This document shows positions 1 to 8,130 of a DNA stretch of 64,000 bases, piece by piece. The position numbers and the translations under genes are program-made. The notes beneath the pieces are model-generated. The model was given only the letters and a program-made list of their open reading frames with translations. It ran no database searches and had not been told where the DNA came from. The stretch lies in NCBI GenBank assembly GCA_012514145.1, contig JAAZAV010000034.1, forward strand, positions 1-64,000, in the 5' to 3' direction. How positions within the stretch are numbered: the stretch's first letter is position 1; each line of letters begins with the position of its first letter. Source of the stretch: Clostridiales bacterium. GTDB taxonomy: Bacteria; Bacillota; Clostridia; Oscillospirales; CAG-272.

Positions 1-1
1 A

Positions 2-79
2 ATCGAAGACTGGGTGAATAACTATCCTCGCAAAATTCTTGGATATAAATCCGCTTACCAATTGGCAGCCTTTTTGTAA
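2..79 (+). CDS. IS30-family transposase, C-terminal end (5' part outside window)
   Basis: The first 25 codons that can be read end in a TAA stop and give a peptide containing WVNNYPRKILGYKSAYQLA. This matches the conserved C-terminus of IS30-family DDE transposases, where a short-Asn-x-Arg-Pro-Arg-Lys-x-Leu-Gly-Tyr-x-Thr/Ser-Pro/Ala-Tyr segment follows the catalytic core. IS30 enzymes cut and paste DNA through a DDE catalytic domain, which here would lie upstream of the window. Whether the element is complete cannot be judged. The AT-rich stretch to about position 130 probably holds the right end of the element, but I cannot define the inverted repeat from one end. Confidence 0.7.
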   Translation: MEDWVNNYPRKILGYKSAYQLAAFL

Positions 80-256
80 CTGTTAACTTCTTTAAAACCT
101 TGGGCAATTATTCTTGCAATTTACAAGCGCTGATTAGATTTAACCTAAGGTATTGACAAGTTCAAACGGTTGTGCTATACTGCTCATGTTGACGAGATAC
201 AGTTTGTAAATCCTTCTGCATCTTTCGACAGCATAATCCGCAACCGTTTGATGTAC

Positions 257-347
257 GGAGAAGTACTCAAGTGGCCGAAGAGGCGCCCCTGCTAAGGGCG
301 TAGGCCGGGTGACCGGTGCGAGAGTTCAAATCTCTCCTTCTCCGCCA
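257..347 (+). tRNA. tRNA-Ser(GCU)
   Basis: A class II tRNA with a long variable arm. The acceptor stem GGAGAAG (257-263) pairs with CTTCTCC (337-343), followed by discriminator G and an encoded CCA (345-347). The anticodon loop CTGCTAA carries GCT, which reads the serine codons AGC and AGU. The variable arm is the GC-rich hairpin GGCCGGGTGACCGGT region around 303-317, and the T loop is TTCAAAT. A hairpin and T-run directly downstream suggest it is transcribed as a single gene. Confidence 0.95.
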
Positions 348-351
348 GTAA

Positions 352-387
352 AGAAGCTGATGCGATGATCGGCTTCTTTCTTTTTAT
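352..387 (+). terminator. Rho-independent terminator of tRNA-Ser
   Basis: AGAAGCTGAT (352-361) pairs with ATCGGCTTCT (368-377) through one G-U pair, and is followed by a T-rich run. It begins four bases after the tRNA CCA end. Confidence 0.8.
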
Positions 388-415
388 TGAATTATCAAAA
401 TTCCTTTAATAGACC

Positions 416-446
416 AACCGGGTTATCCTTTTTGGACAACCCGGTT
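416..446. terminator. Hairpin between tRNA-Ser and the convergent lipoprotein gene
   Basis: AACCGGGTT (416-424) pairs perfectly with AACCCGGTT (438-446). It lies between two convergent transcription units, so it could end either one. The T-run is short on the plus strand and weak on the minus strand. Confidence 0.6.
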
Positions 447-514
447 TTGCATTTATTATGTTATATTGAGTATTGAACAGCTATATTGAGCCGGTTTTCC
501 GTATTGATAAATTG

Positions 515-1171
515 TTACTGCTTTACCTCGGTCTTTGAAACGAATTCGATCGACTCTATCTCAAAGTCTCCCTCGCCAGTGAAGGGGTCAATACGGAAGT
601 TTGTGATAGTGCCCTTCCACTCGGTGCTGTCGAAAGTGTAGACAACAACATCGTTATCCTTGTTCTTGTCGCCGTCGGCAGCCGACCAGAGGAGCGACGC
701 CTTCATTGACGCGGGTTCGGACCAGCTGACGGTTTCGGTGGTGAAGAAGAACTGGAAAGAGGTATTCTGGGAATTGTTCTTCATCTTGATGCGGATCTCC
801 TGAACCTTGTCAGCCTCAAGATTACAGTCACCGCCTTTGTATGTTATGAACGGATCGTTGCCGGTGGAGGTACCCTTCACTCTGCCGCCCTCTATCCTGA
901 GGTCTTTGACCCAGTTGCTGCCGCTGAAGGGAACGGTTGCGCCGTCCTCCATCTTGGAGAAATCGATCTTAAAAACCGTCTCATAGGTATATACTTTCGG
1001 CGGCTTGGTCTCTCTGACGGTGGTAACCTTTGTTGTAGTCTCGGGTTCGGTTTCGGGCTCTGTCTCGACGGCGGCGGTGGTTTCCGCCGGTGGCTCCTCG
1101 GATGAGCAGGATACAAGTAATGCACCGAGCATCAGAAGCGCCATGATAAGAGCGAGAAGTCTTTTTGTCAT
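515..1171 (-). CDS. Secreted lipoprotein with C-terminal beta-sandwich-like domain
   Basis: A 218-residue lipoprotein of unknown function. Residues 1-22 form a signal peptide with lipobox LVSC, giving a lipidated Cys22. Residues 23-60 are a low-complexity Glu/Thr/Pro linker. Residues 65-215 (FKIDFSKMEDGATVPF onward, ending in a run of alternating hydrophobic residues) look like a carbohydrate-binding-module-type beta-sandwich, since the WSEP, FRIDP and IESIEF segments resemble jelly-roll strands. The ribosome site AAGGAG precedes the ATG. It lies 82 bases downstream of a solute-binding lipoprotein gene on the same strand, so the two may be cotranscribed and may both bind glycan outside the cell. 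The binding role is inference. Confidence 0.7.
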   Translation of the reverse strand: MTKRLLALIMALLMLGALLVSCSSEEPPAETTAAVETEPETEPETTTKVTTVRETKPPKVYTYETVFKIDFSKMEDGATVPFSGSNWVKDLRIEGGRVKGTSTGNDPFITYKGGDCNLEADKVQEIRIKMKNNSQNTSFQFFFTTETVSWSEPASMKASLLWSAADGDKNKDNDVVVYTFDSTEWKGTITNFRIDPFTGEGDFEIESIEFVSKTEVKQ

Positions 1172-1253
1172 TGTTTTTCTCCTTGTCGTTTGTATTGTTC
1201 AGTCATATCTTTAGCGACGGTAAAAGTATCCTGTTGCATAATAAATCATGTAA

Positions 1254-2762
1254 TCACGGCAGCTTGTCGATTGCCTCGACCAGTTTTTGGAGATTACTCT
1301 CGACAGTAGCGGCATTGGACGCCATAATGGATGCTGCCGTATCCGCGTTGTTCTTAACCATGTCGGAGAGAGCATTCACGAGGGCGGAAGTGGTACCGTA
1401 AATCTTACCCACCTCGGTCATACGCCCGACATTTATTATGTTGAGCATTTCGATTGAATCCTCGTCGCGCAGTCCCTTCTGGGAAAGTGTACTGTCGTAG
1501 TATAGCGGGAGCACGTTGGCATAGCTCTCATATGAAAGCACATCCAGGATAATTCCCGTTCTTGCCAGATCGGAGTTTGTCACCGGTATGCTCATGCGTC
1601 CGACATTCTCGGAGCAATAGGTTATATAGTTATCCTGAGACTCGTCATATTTGGGCGCCGGCAGAATTCCGTAGTCTGAATCCATTACCCTCATGACCTT
1701 CGCACCCTTGAGCTCGGTGGTGAGGAAAGCGGCGCGGTTGTTGATGAAGAGGGAATAGTAGCCGCCGCCGGTATCATCAAGCTTGTCCTGAGCGTTGTAC
1801 AGGGCGTGTCCCTGCTTTACGTTGAGCAGTGTTTTAAGTTTTTCGAGAGAGTTGAAGAGGCGCTCGGATTCGCCGGTGTAGTATAGGGAGCCGTCATCCT
1901 TGCGGCTGATAAAGGTGTTGCCTGCGGAAAGCATGAAGAGATATGCACCGGTGGCGCTGTGAGCTGCCACGCCGTAAATTGAGTTGCCGTCGAACTTGAA
2001 GCCGAAGTCATCATCTCCGTTGAGGTTGACCAGCTTGTTAAGATATTCGTTCATGTTGTCAATCGTCCAGCTGCCGTTGCGAACGTCCTGATATGGGTAG
2101 TCCACCTTATAAGAGTCAAACAGATGCTTGTTGAACAGCAGTACCCAGGACAGGTCGAGAGAGGTCAGCTGCAGCGGGCTTGTAGCGGCGTAGAGTTTGC
2201 CGCTTATCTCCAGCGTGCCGTTGAGAAAGGTATCCCACCACTCCTCTTTAAGCTGAAGCTCCGGAATAGTATTCAGGTTGATAAGGTGGCCGTCGGTCAT
2301 GACAGCAGGCTTGAATGAAAGAAGCAGATAGCCGCAGTCGTAGGTATCATCCCCCGCCAGCACAGCGGCGGACAGCTTGTCGATGGGCTTGACACCGTCA
2401 TTCCATCCGGCAAAATGCTCTTTGATCTCATTGATCTCAATATCGAGCATGTCCTCAATCTTGGCGTTGCGAGCGTAGACCTCGTCGTCAACCGCCTCGC
2501 CGGTCTGCTCGGTGATGTCGATTGTGACATAGCAGTTGTAGAATTCGTCCAGGTTGATAACGCGGAACTTGTAGCCGTCGTATTTTACGGTCGGATATTT
2601 ATATGCGGGTTCGGTTTCTGCGGAGTCTGTCTGAACTTGATCATCAGCTGCAGTGGTGTCGGAGGTTCCGCTGCTGCCATCGCCGCCGCAGGACACAGCC
2701 GCAAAGACCATCAGTAAAACCAACAGAGCTGCCGTAAATCGTGTGAACAGTCTTGAATACAT
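1254..2762 (-). CDS. Extracellular solute-binding-type lipoprotein (SBP 1 of 7)
   Basis: A 502-residue lipoprotein related to family 1 ABC sugar-binding proteins. The signal peptide ends at lipobox AVSC (Cys25), followed by an Asp/Thr/Glu-rich linker to about residue 50. Shared family marks are visible: a region near 95-110 resembling RNAKIEDMLDIEIN, VLAGDDTYD near 140, the EEWWD stretch near 175, LFNKHLFD near 210, and an Asp-rich loop NLNGDDDFGF near 245 resembling the calcium-binding loop seen in its paralogs. GGGGGA precedes the ATG. The gene has its own promoter, which carries a consensus cre site, so carbon catabolite control by CcpA is likely. No permease or ATPase gene is adjacent. 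Confidence 0.8.
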   Translation of the reverse strand: MYSRLFTRFTAALLVLLMVFAAVSCGGDGSSGTSDTTAADDQVQTDSAETEPAYKYPTVKYDGYKFRVINLDEFYNCYVTIDITEQTGEAVDDEVYARNAKIEDMLDIEINEIKEHFAGWNDGVKPIDKLSAAVLAGDDTYDCGYLLLSFKPAVMTDGHLINLNTIPELQLKEEWWDTFLNGTLEISGKLYAATSPLQLTSLDLSWVLLFNKHLFDSYKVDYPYQDVRNGSWTIDNMNEYLNKLVNLNGDDDFGFKFDGNSIYGVAAHSATGAYLFMLSAGNTFISRKDDGSLYYTGESERLFNSLEKLKTLLNVKQGHALYNAQDKLDDTGGGYYSLFINNRAAFLTTELKGAKVMRVMDSDYGILPAPKYDESQDNYITYCSENVGRMSIPVTNSDLARTGIILDVLSYESYANVLPLYYDSTLSQKGLRDEDSIEMLNIINVGRMTEVGKIYGTTSALVNALSDMVKNNADTAASIMASNAATVESNLQKLVEAIDKLP

Positions 2763-2817
2763 ATTGATCCCCCATTAGTTATCAATGTTGTCATCGAGCG
2801 ATGTATACCACATAATT

Positions 2818-2846
2818 ATTATACACCGAAATGATTACGATTGCAA
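2818..2846 (-). promoter_or_regulatory. Promoter with CcpA cre site for the SBP 1 gene
   Basis: Read on the minus strand, a -35 TTGCAA (2841-2846) and -10 TATAAT (2818-2823) are separated by 17 bases. The same strand carries TTGCAATCGTAATCAT at 2831-2846, which fits every position of the Bacillota cre consensus WTGNAANCGNWWNCAW and overlaps the -35 box. Binding of CcpA there would be expected to repress. Confidence 0.7.
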
Positions 2847-2873
2847 CATCGTTTAACATTTGTTTGCACTCGA

Positions 2874-3761
2874 TCAGAGTCGGATAAAGTTGCTCCAGGC
2901 GGTTCTGCCCTCGGAATCCACTGCCTCAACACGTACAAAACTGTCACTCTTTACCGGCTTGTATATGGCTCCGGTAAGCGGTTTGTCTCCCCGCTCCCAG
3001 ATGCGCTCGTTTACCCAGACGCTGTCGCTATATACTATTATCGTGCTCACATCTGAGGTCTCGATAACTATACAGCCGTCCTCCTCCCGTTTTGTCACGA
3101 AAAGCTCGGGACCCTGGGTGGAGTAGAAACGACCGGAACGCAGTGCTTCAAGTATCGACTCGCGGGTCAGTTCCTCAGCGTTAACCATTATATAACTTCG
3201 GCAGGCGTCGCGGTTGTAGAAATGCGTATCGTCAACGGCAATCAACAGCGGGAAATGCCCTGCCGCGGCAATGGTATCGGCAAAGGCTCCCGAATAGGGC
3301 CGGCAGTTTCGGGGTAAATCGGACACCGAGTTAAAAATCTCGATGGCGTCGATACCGGTGAAACGGTCAAAGCATTCGGGGCGGTTTAGCGACCAGGCGG
3401 GATGGGCGAGAGCAATGAAACCACCAACTTTTGCAATACCGTCGATTATATCCTGAACACCCGCCGATACGCGGTCGATTTCCGGCTCATTCGCCGTACC
3501 GTTGGCAATAATATGGTATATACCGTCCTCCGGTGTGGGACGGGTACCGAGATGGTATTCGCAGCCCGAGAGAATCAGCATTCCGTCGTCGGTGTAACCG
3601 CCCTCGCCGTATATCCAGTGGTCGGTAAATGACATGAAATCATATCCCGCCGCGCGGTAGATCGCCGCCGACTCCTCCGGGGATTTGCCGCCGTCCGAAC
3701 GGGTGGTATGTGTGTGCAGGTTGCCCTTGAACCACTTCCTGCCGTATTTGTCGATTGTCAT
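2874..3761 (-). CDS. PHP-domain metal-dependent phosphoesterase
   Basis: A 295-residue cytoplasmic protein of the polymerase-and-histidinol-phosphatase (PHP) superfamily, whose members hydrolyse phosphoesters with a two- or three-metal centre. The metal ligands are visible in order: LHTHTTRSDGG (His16, His18), FTDHW near 45, a Glu in SGCEYH near 68, AHPAW near 120, and AVDDTHF near 175. The C-terminal third (residues 215-295) is a beta-rich extension common in stand-alone PHP proteins of Clostridia and Bacteroidetes. The ribosome site GGAG sits close upstream of the ATG. It lies directly upstream of an SBP gene that has its own promoter. The substrate cannot be told from sequence. Confidence 0.85.
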   Translation of the reverse strand: MTIDKYGRKWFKGNLHTHTTRSDGGKSPEESAAIYRAAGYDFMSFTDHWIYGEGGYTDDGMLILSGCEYHLGTRPTPEDGIYHIIANGTANEPEIDRVSAGVQDIIDGIAKVGGFIALAHPAWSLNRPECFDRFTGIDAIEIFNSVSDLPRNCRPYSGAFADTIAAAGHFPLLIAVDDTHFYNRDACRSYIMVNAEELTRESILEALRSGRFYSTQGPELFVTKREEDGCIVIETSDVSTIIVYSDSVWVNERIWERGDKPLTGAIYKPVKSDSFVRVEAVDSEGRTAWSNFIRL

Positions 3762-3893
3762 AAAAATCTCCGTAATTCTTTGTAAACATTGATAGAAGTA
3801 TTATATCACAAGTCTGCATTTCATGAGTGTATGTGTGCGCAAATTTACGGTGTGTTCATATTTGGCAGCAGACCAAACAACGAAAGCTTGCGG

Positions 3894-3922
3894 TTGCGAT
3901 TTACCGCGCGATGTGGTATAAT
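3894..3922 (+). promoter_or_regulatory. Promoter of the ComEC-like hydrolase/GH31 operon
   Basis: TTGCGA (3894-3899), a 17-base spacer and TATAAT (3917-3922), ending 29 bases before the GTG start of the first gene. Confidence 0.75.
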
Positions 3923-3951
3923 GCAGCCATACTGAAACAGCGGAGGAAATT

Positions 3952-4932
3952 GTGGCAGAAAGTCGGTATAGTCGTTCCGCCTCAAATTTGAAGGCGAAGG
4001 CTGAAACAAAATCAAATACAACAAAAAAGCATCGGTGGCGTTTTCCCAAGTGGCTGCTGTCACTTGCCGCCGCTGCTGTGTTGGTGCTGGTTTGCCTTAT
4101 TGTCACCGGCCGTCTGCCTTATAAACCGGACGACAGCAGCGTTCTGAATGTCGAGCCGGCGGCGCTCAACGTCTGGTTTTTTGATGTTGGACAGGGCGAC
4201 GCCGCGCTTGTAATGGGACCGGAGGGCGAGACAATACTGATTGACGCGGGGCCCGGGCTTTCGGCAGCGCGGCTGAGGGTATCGCTTCACGCGCTTGGTA
4301 TAAGCGCGTTTGACTGCGCCATATTTACACACCCCCATGAAGACCACATCGGAGGTGCCGACGACCTGCTGCAAGCCTTCGGGGCTAAAACCGTGATACT
4401 GTCGCCCGGTGTCTTCACCCCCTCGGCATCGCAGATGCGAATGAATGTCGAGATAGCAGACTGCGGCGCAGAGGTGATCGAAGCCTTGCCCGGCAGGATG
4501 TTGACTCTCGGCAGTCTGAAACTCATACTGCTCGCGCCCTGTTCCGTCGAATACGAGGATGAGAACGACTTGAGCGTGGTGGTGCGTATCGAATACGGCG
4601 ACATTTCCCTGCTTTTCACCGGCGACATCACCGAAGCGGCAGAGCGTGATCTGCTTGCTCTGTATGACCCTGTTATCCTCAAATGCGACCTGCTTAAGGT
4701 AGGGCATCACGGCTCGGCGGGTTCTTCAAGCGAGGACTTCATAACCGCCGTTTCGCCGGGGTATGCAGTAATTTCGGCGGGCGCAGACAACGAGTATGGT
4801 CATCCGGCGCCATCTGTTCTGCAAAGACTGAAATACTCAAGAATTTTCCGCACCGACCGGGACGGCACCATACACGCTGTCAGTGACGGTACAGACTTCA
4901 TATTTTATACCGAGAACGGAGAGAAAAAATGA
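3952..4932 (+). CDS. ComEC-like metallo-beta-lactamase-fold hydrolase, membrane anchored
   Basis: A 326-residue protein with the fold of the ComEC/Rec2 C-terminal nuclease-like domain but without the channel domain. A basic N-terminus is followed by one transmembrane segment at about 34-53, placing the enzyme domain outside the membrane. Metal-site motifs are visible: DVGQGDAALV near 78, LIDAGPG near 97, HPHEDHIGG (H127, H129, D131, H132), FTGDITE near 222 and KVGHHGS near 247. The start is GTG, set by GGAGG five bases upstream. Its stop overlaps the next start in ATGA, so it is translationally coupled to the GH31 gene. Such stand-alone proteins are common in Clostridia and their substrate is not established. 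Confidence 0.85.
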   Translation: MAESRYSRSASNLKAKAETKSNTTKKHRWRFPKWLLSLAAAAVLVLVCLIVTGRLPYKPDDSSVLNVEPAALNVWFFDVGQGDAALVMGPEGETILIDAGPGLSAARLRVSLHALGISAFDCAIFTHPHEDHIGGADDLLQAFGAKTVILSPGVFTPSASQMRMNVEIADCGAEVIEALPGRMLTLGSLKLILLAPCSVEYEDENDLSVVVRIEYGDISLLFTGDITEAAERDLLALYDPVILKCDLLKVGHHGSAGSSSEDFITAVSPGYAVISAGADNEYGHPAPSVLQRLKYSRIFRTDRDGTIHAVSDGTDFIFYTENGEKK

Positions 4933-7100
4933 ACGAAATCAGTAATTCACCGACTGCGGCAAAAACTACGGTCAGAATAGAACAGCTGACCGACAGCATA
5001 TACCGCATCCGACGTTCGGTCTCCTTCGGCGAGACGCTGACCGAGCGCTACGGGCTGATTAATCCACCGGAGCCTGTATGCGAACTTCCCGCCGTTCAGC
5101 GCGCGATACGGCTGAAATCCGACAGGTTCCTCTGTTTTGAGCTGCGCCCCGACGAGGACAATGAGCGCTGGGCAGGCATCGCGGCGTACTTTGAAGAACG
5201 TTTCAAAGCCCATGCAGCCAGTTACAAAACCATTCAGGGCAATCCGAACAATGTCCGCTCCGAACCTGCTCCCCAGGCTTCCGGTGGCGTGGGACATTTC
5301 GGCATCGACTTCCGGTTAAGTGAAACCGAGCGTTTTTACGGTCTCGGTGAAGCCAGTAAAACACGGCTGGAGCTGCGCGGTTCGGCATATCAGAACTGGA
5401 CGGTATATCAGTATGATGAGATACCTATACCATTCCTTGTAAGCTCCGAGGGCTGGGGACTGCTGATAAACGCCGCCTACCGCCACTTTGTCGATATCGG
5501 CGAACAGTTCTCCGACCGGCTGATAATCAGCGGCGAGCAGGATGAGCTTGATGTCTTCGTCTTTGACGGTGATTCGATGCAGGATGTCATCTCTATGTAC
5601 CTCTCCTTAACCGGGCGGCCGATGCTGCTGCCAAAGTGGGCATACGGGCTGACCTACATCGCCCCGATTGCAGCCGACCAGTTCGAGGTCATCGCTGAGG
5701 CGGAACGGTTCAGAAATGAGCGCATCCCCTGCGATCATATCTCACTCGAACCCGGATGGATGAAGAAATTTTACGATTTCTCAACGAAAAAGGAGTGGAA
5801 CCTCGATAAGTTCCACGTTCCCTCATGGCAGAAGAGCCGTGATAACCCGCAGCATCTGTTGGGTGCGCTGCGCCGAATGGGCATGCACCTCAGTCTATGG
5901 GTCTGTACCGACTACGACCTTACCGATGAGGAGGAACGCAGAATTGCAGGGGCCGAAAATGGCACCTTTGAAGCATGGTATACCCATCTCGGCGAGTTTG
6001 TCAAATACGGTGTTGACGGTTTTAAGCTGGATCCCGCCTGCATGGTTGACACCATGCGCCCCGACATGATCTGCGCAAACGGCATCTCACAGCCGCGAAT
6101 GCACAATATCAATCAGACTCTGCTTCCAAAGCAGATGTACAAGGGCTTCTCGGAGCAGCTCGGGCTGCGCCCCATGCATCACTACTGCGGCGGCTACATG
6201 GGCATTCAGAAATGGTCGGCTTCCACAACCGGCGACAACGGCGGGCAGTTGGGCGCAATGGTCTGGCTGCTAACCCTGGCTATGTCGGGACATATGAACA
6301 CCACTGTTGATATGCATATCTTCGAGCCCGCCAGTATCCATTTCGGCATGTTCGTGCCCTGGGCTCATCTCAACGCCTGGTCGGGCATCCGTCAGCCCTG
6401 GTACACAAACGAACGGCTGCACGCCATGTTCGGTGACTATGCGCGCATGCGTTACGCCATGATCCCCTATATCTACTCCACCGCAATTGAGGGTCATGAA
6501 ACCGGCGTTCCCATGATCCGCCCGCTTCCGCTTGCCTTCCCCGATTTTGCCGAGGGTTACGAGTGCATATATCAGTATATGCTCGGTCCCTGGGTAATGA
6601 TATCCGCCTTCACCGACAGTGTCGCCCTGCCCGAGGGCGAATGGATAGACTATTTCACCGGTGAGAGATATGACGGCGGTCGGGTTATCGATTATACTCC
6701 CCCCGAAAATCGCGGAGGAGGCATGTTTATCCGCTCTGGCGCTATAATTCCCATGTGGCGGGAGCGGCAGTCGATAACAGGCAGCGACGAAACCGAAATA
6801 TTCATTGATCTCTTCCCCTCCGATGAATCTGGCTTTACAGCTTCCTACACCTTCCGCGAGGACGACGGCATCACCTGCGACTACGAGACCATCCCGTCAT
6901 GCCGCACCGAAATCACCTGTACCACCGCCGATGACGGCAGTCTTGAGGTTCATATAGGTGAGCGTGTCGGCGATTACCGCGGCAAACCCGAAGTTCGGCG
7001 CTGGCTGGTGCGCGTCCACGGTCAGCGGCGCGGAGTGTCTGTAAAATGTGACGAGCCGAGCGCCCGGGTGTCCTATGTATTCACCGACTGCCTGGGGTGA
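4929..7100 (+). CDS. Glycoside hydrolase family 31 alpha-glycosidase
   Basis: A 723-residue retaining exo-alpha-glycosidase (alpha-glucosidase/alpha-xylosidase class). Order: an N-terminal beta-sandwich (residues 1-220, with RFYGLGEA near 135), a (beta/alpha)8 barrel from about 230 to 540, and C-terminal beta domains. The nucleophile is Asp368 in VDGFKLDPA and the likely acid/base is Asp436 in TTGDNGG. The nucleophile motif lacks the Asp-Met-Asn-Glu following sequence of classical alpha-glucosidases, so the substrate may be unusual. There is no signal peptide, so it acts in the cytoplasm on imported oligosaccharides. The start is fixed by the ATGA overlap with the gene before. Confidence 0.9.
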   Translation: MNEISNSPTAAKTTVRIEQLTDSIYRIRRSVSFGETLTERYGLINPPEPVCELPAVQRAIRLKSDRFLCFELRPDEDNERWAGIAAYFEERFKAHAASYKTIQGNPNNVRSEPAPQASGGVGHFGIDFRLSETERFYGLGEASKTRLELRGSAYQNWTVYQYDEIPIPFLVSSEGWGLLINAAYRHFVDIGEQFSDRLIISGEQDELDVFVFDGDSMQDVISMYLSLTGRPMLLPKWAYGLTYIAPIAADQFEVIAEAERFRNERIPCDHISLEPGWMKKFYDFSTKKEWNLDKFHVPSWQKSRDNPQHLLGALRRMGMHLSLWVCTDYDLTDEEERRIAGAENGTFEAWYTHLGEFVKYGVDGFKLDPACMVDTMRPDMICANGISQPRMHNINQTLLPKQMYKGFSEQLGLRPMHHYCGGYMGIQKWSASTTGDNGGQLGAMVWLLTLAMSGHMNTTVDMHIFEPASIHFGMFVPWAHLNAWSGIRQPWYTNERLHAMFGDYARMRYAMIPYIYSTAIEGHETGVPMIRPLPLAFPDFAEGYECIYQYMLGPWVMISAFTDSVALPEGEWIDYFTGERYDGGRVIDYTPPENRGGGMFIRSGAIIPMWRERQSITGSDETEIFIDLFPSDESGFTASYTFREDDGITCDYETIPSCRTEITCTTADDGSLEVHIGERVGDYRGKPEVRRWLVRVHGQRRGVSVKCDEPSARVSYVFTDCLG

Positions 7101-7123
7101 TAAACGCATACAATAACACAAGA

Positions 7124-7169
7124 ATAGAACACGGGAGCTCCGGACATTTTCGGAGCCCCCGTGTTCTAT
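7124..7169. terminator. Bidirectional terminator between convergent genes
   Basis: A 19-base-pair stem (7124-7142 with 7151-7169, one mismatch) with an eight-base loop CATTTT-like sequence. It lies midway between the stop of the GH31 gene and the stop of the convergent DUF4097 gene. Confidence 0.75.
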
Positions 7170-7186
7170 GCGATTATCTTCCCAAA

Positions 7187-8026
7187 TCAACCGCCTACGA
7201 CCACCGAACCGTCTTTAGTATGCAGAAAGATTACTGTGTCCTGAATGTATCCGTTGTGTTCGTAGGTCATGCCTTTATACATGTCGCTGAAGGTCACACC
7301 GTCAGATGAGACGATTTTAAATGAATGATAGTCGTAACCGGTGAGATTAAATGCAATGTCGCCTTTCTCGGCTTCAACCGACATATCTCCCGCCTGCACA
7401 TTGTCGAGTGTGACGTTTGTATCACCCGTACCGGTGAATCTGAACACCGATTCGGTACGCAGATTCTCCGCCACAATGTCGCCGCTTTTAAGCGTAAAAC
7501 TGAAGTCGGCAGAACCGGTAATATCTTTGACGCTGATGCTGCCCCGCTCAAGGTTTATATCAAGTTTCTTGAGGCTCTGGGCAGAGGAGACATAGATATT
7601 CACCGTGCGCGGCAGGTCGTCCGACCAGGTATCCGCATTCAGATAGTGCCGCAGCCCCGAGAAACGAAATCCGCTTTCGGTGACCTTAAGCCCCGACAGT
7701 ATTCCCATTGAATTTTCAACCGTGACGGTTTTCGTCGCTGAGGACAGGTTGTAGCCGTTGCTCGGGAAGTTTATCAGTTCCACGCGGCACTCGTCAGCTC
7801 CGCCTATTATGTTCACATCCGTATCGCGCAGATCCAGCCTGAAACGGTTGATGTCATCGTCCGTGAAATCGCGGGAGACAATACGGTTTCCGTCCTCATC
7901 AAGCGTCTGCTCGTACAGCGGTATTTCCTGCTTCTCAGCCATATTGCCTGCCGTATAGCAGAGCGCTACTCCGCCGGCTGCCAGCAGCACCGACAATACT
8001 AGGAAGATTATTGAAGTCGGCTTCAT
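7187..8026 (-). CDS. DUF4097-family putative adhesin-like beta-helix protein
   Basis: A 279-residue protein with one N-terminal membrane segment (residues 4-26) and an external domain built of short repeating beta strands. Examples are VNIIGG, GSISVKDITGSADF, GDIVAENLRTESVF, GDTNVTLDNVQAGD and GDIAFNLTGY, the typical DUF4097 pattern of a repeating Gly-Asp/Ser-hydrophobic triplet. In Bacillota, DUF4097 genes often follow a HAAS/DUF1700 gene and a PadR regulator, and are linked to envelope stress. Here the DUF1700-like gene lies 104 bases upstream, but no PadR gene is present. Biochemical function is unknown. Confidence 0.8.
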   Translation of the reverse strand: MKPTSIIFLVLSVLLAAGGVALCYTAGNMAEKQEIPLYEQTLDEDGNRIVSRDFTDDDINRFRLDLRDTDVNIIGGADECRVELINFPSNGYNLSSATKTVTVENSMGILSGLKVTESGFRFSGLRHYLNADTWSDDLPRTVNIYVSSAQSLKKLDINLERGSISVKDITGSADFSFTLKSGDIVAENLRTESVFRFTGTGDTNVTLDNVQAGDMSVEAEKGDIAFNLTGYDYHSFKIVSSDGVTFSDMYKGMTYEHNGYIQDTVIFLHTKDGSVVVGG

Positions 8027-8130
8027 TTGTTGTCACACCCTTTATTTATGCGTCTTGCGCATCCGTGCAAATTCGCACATCCGCGGCAGTTTTATATCGG
8101 TCGGTACACTCCGGCGATCCTTCGGTTAAC

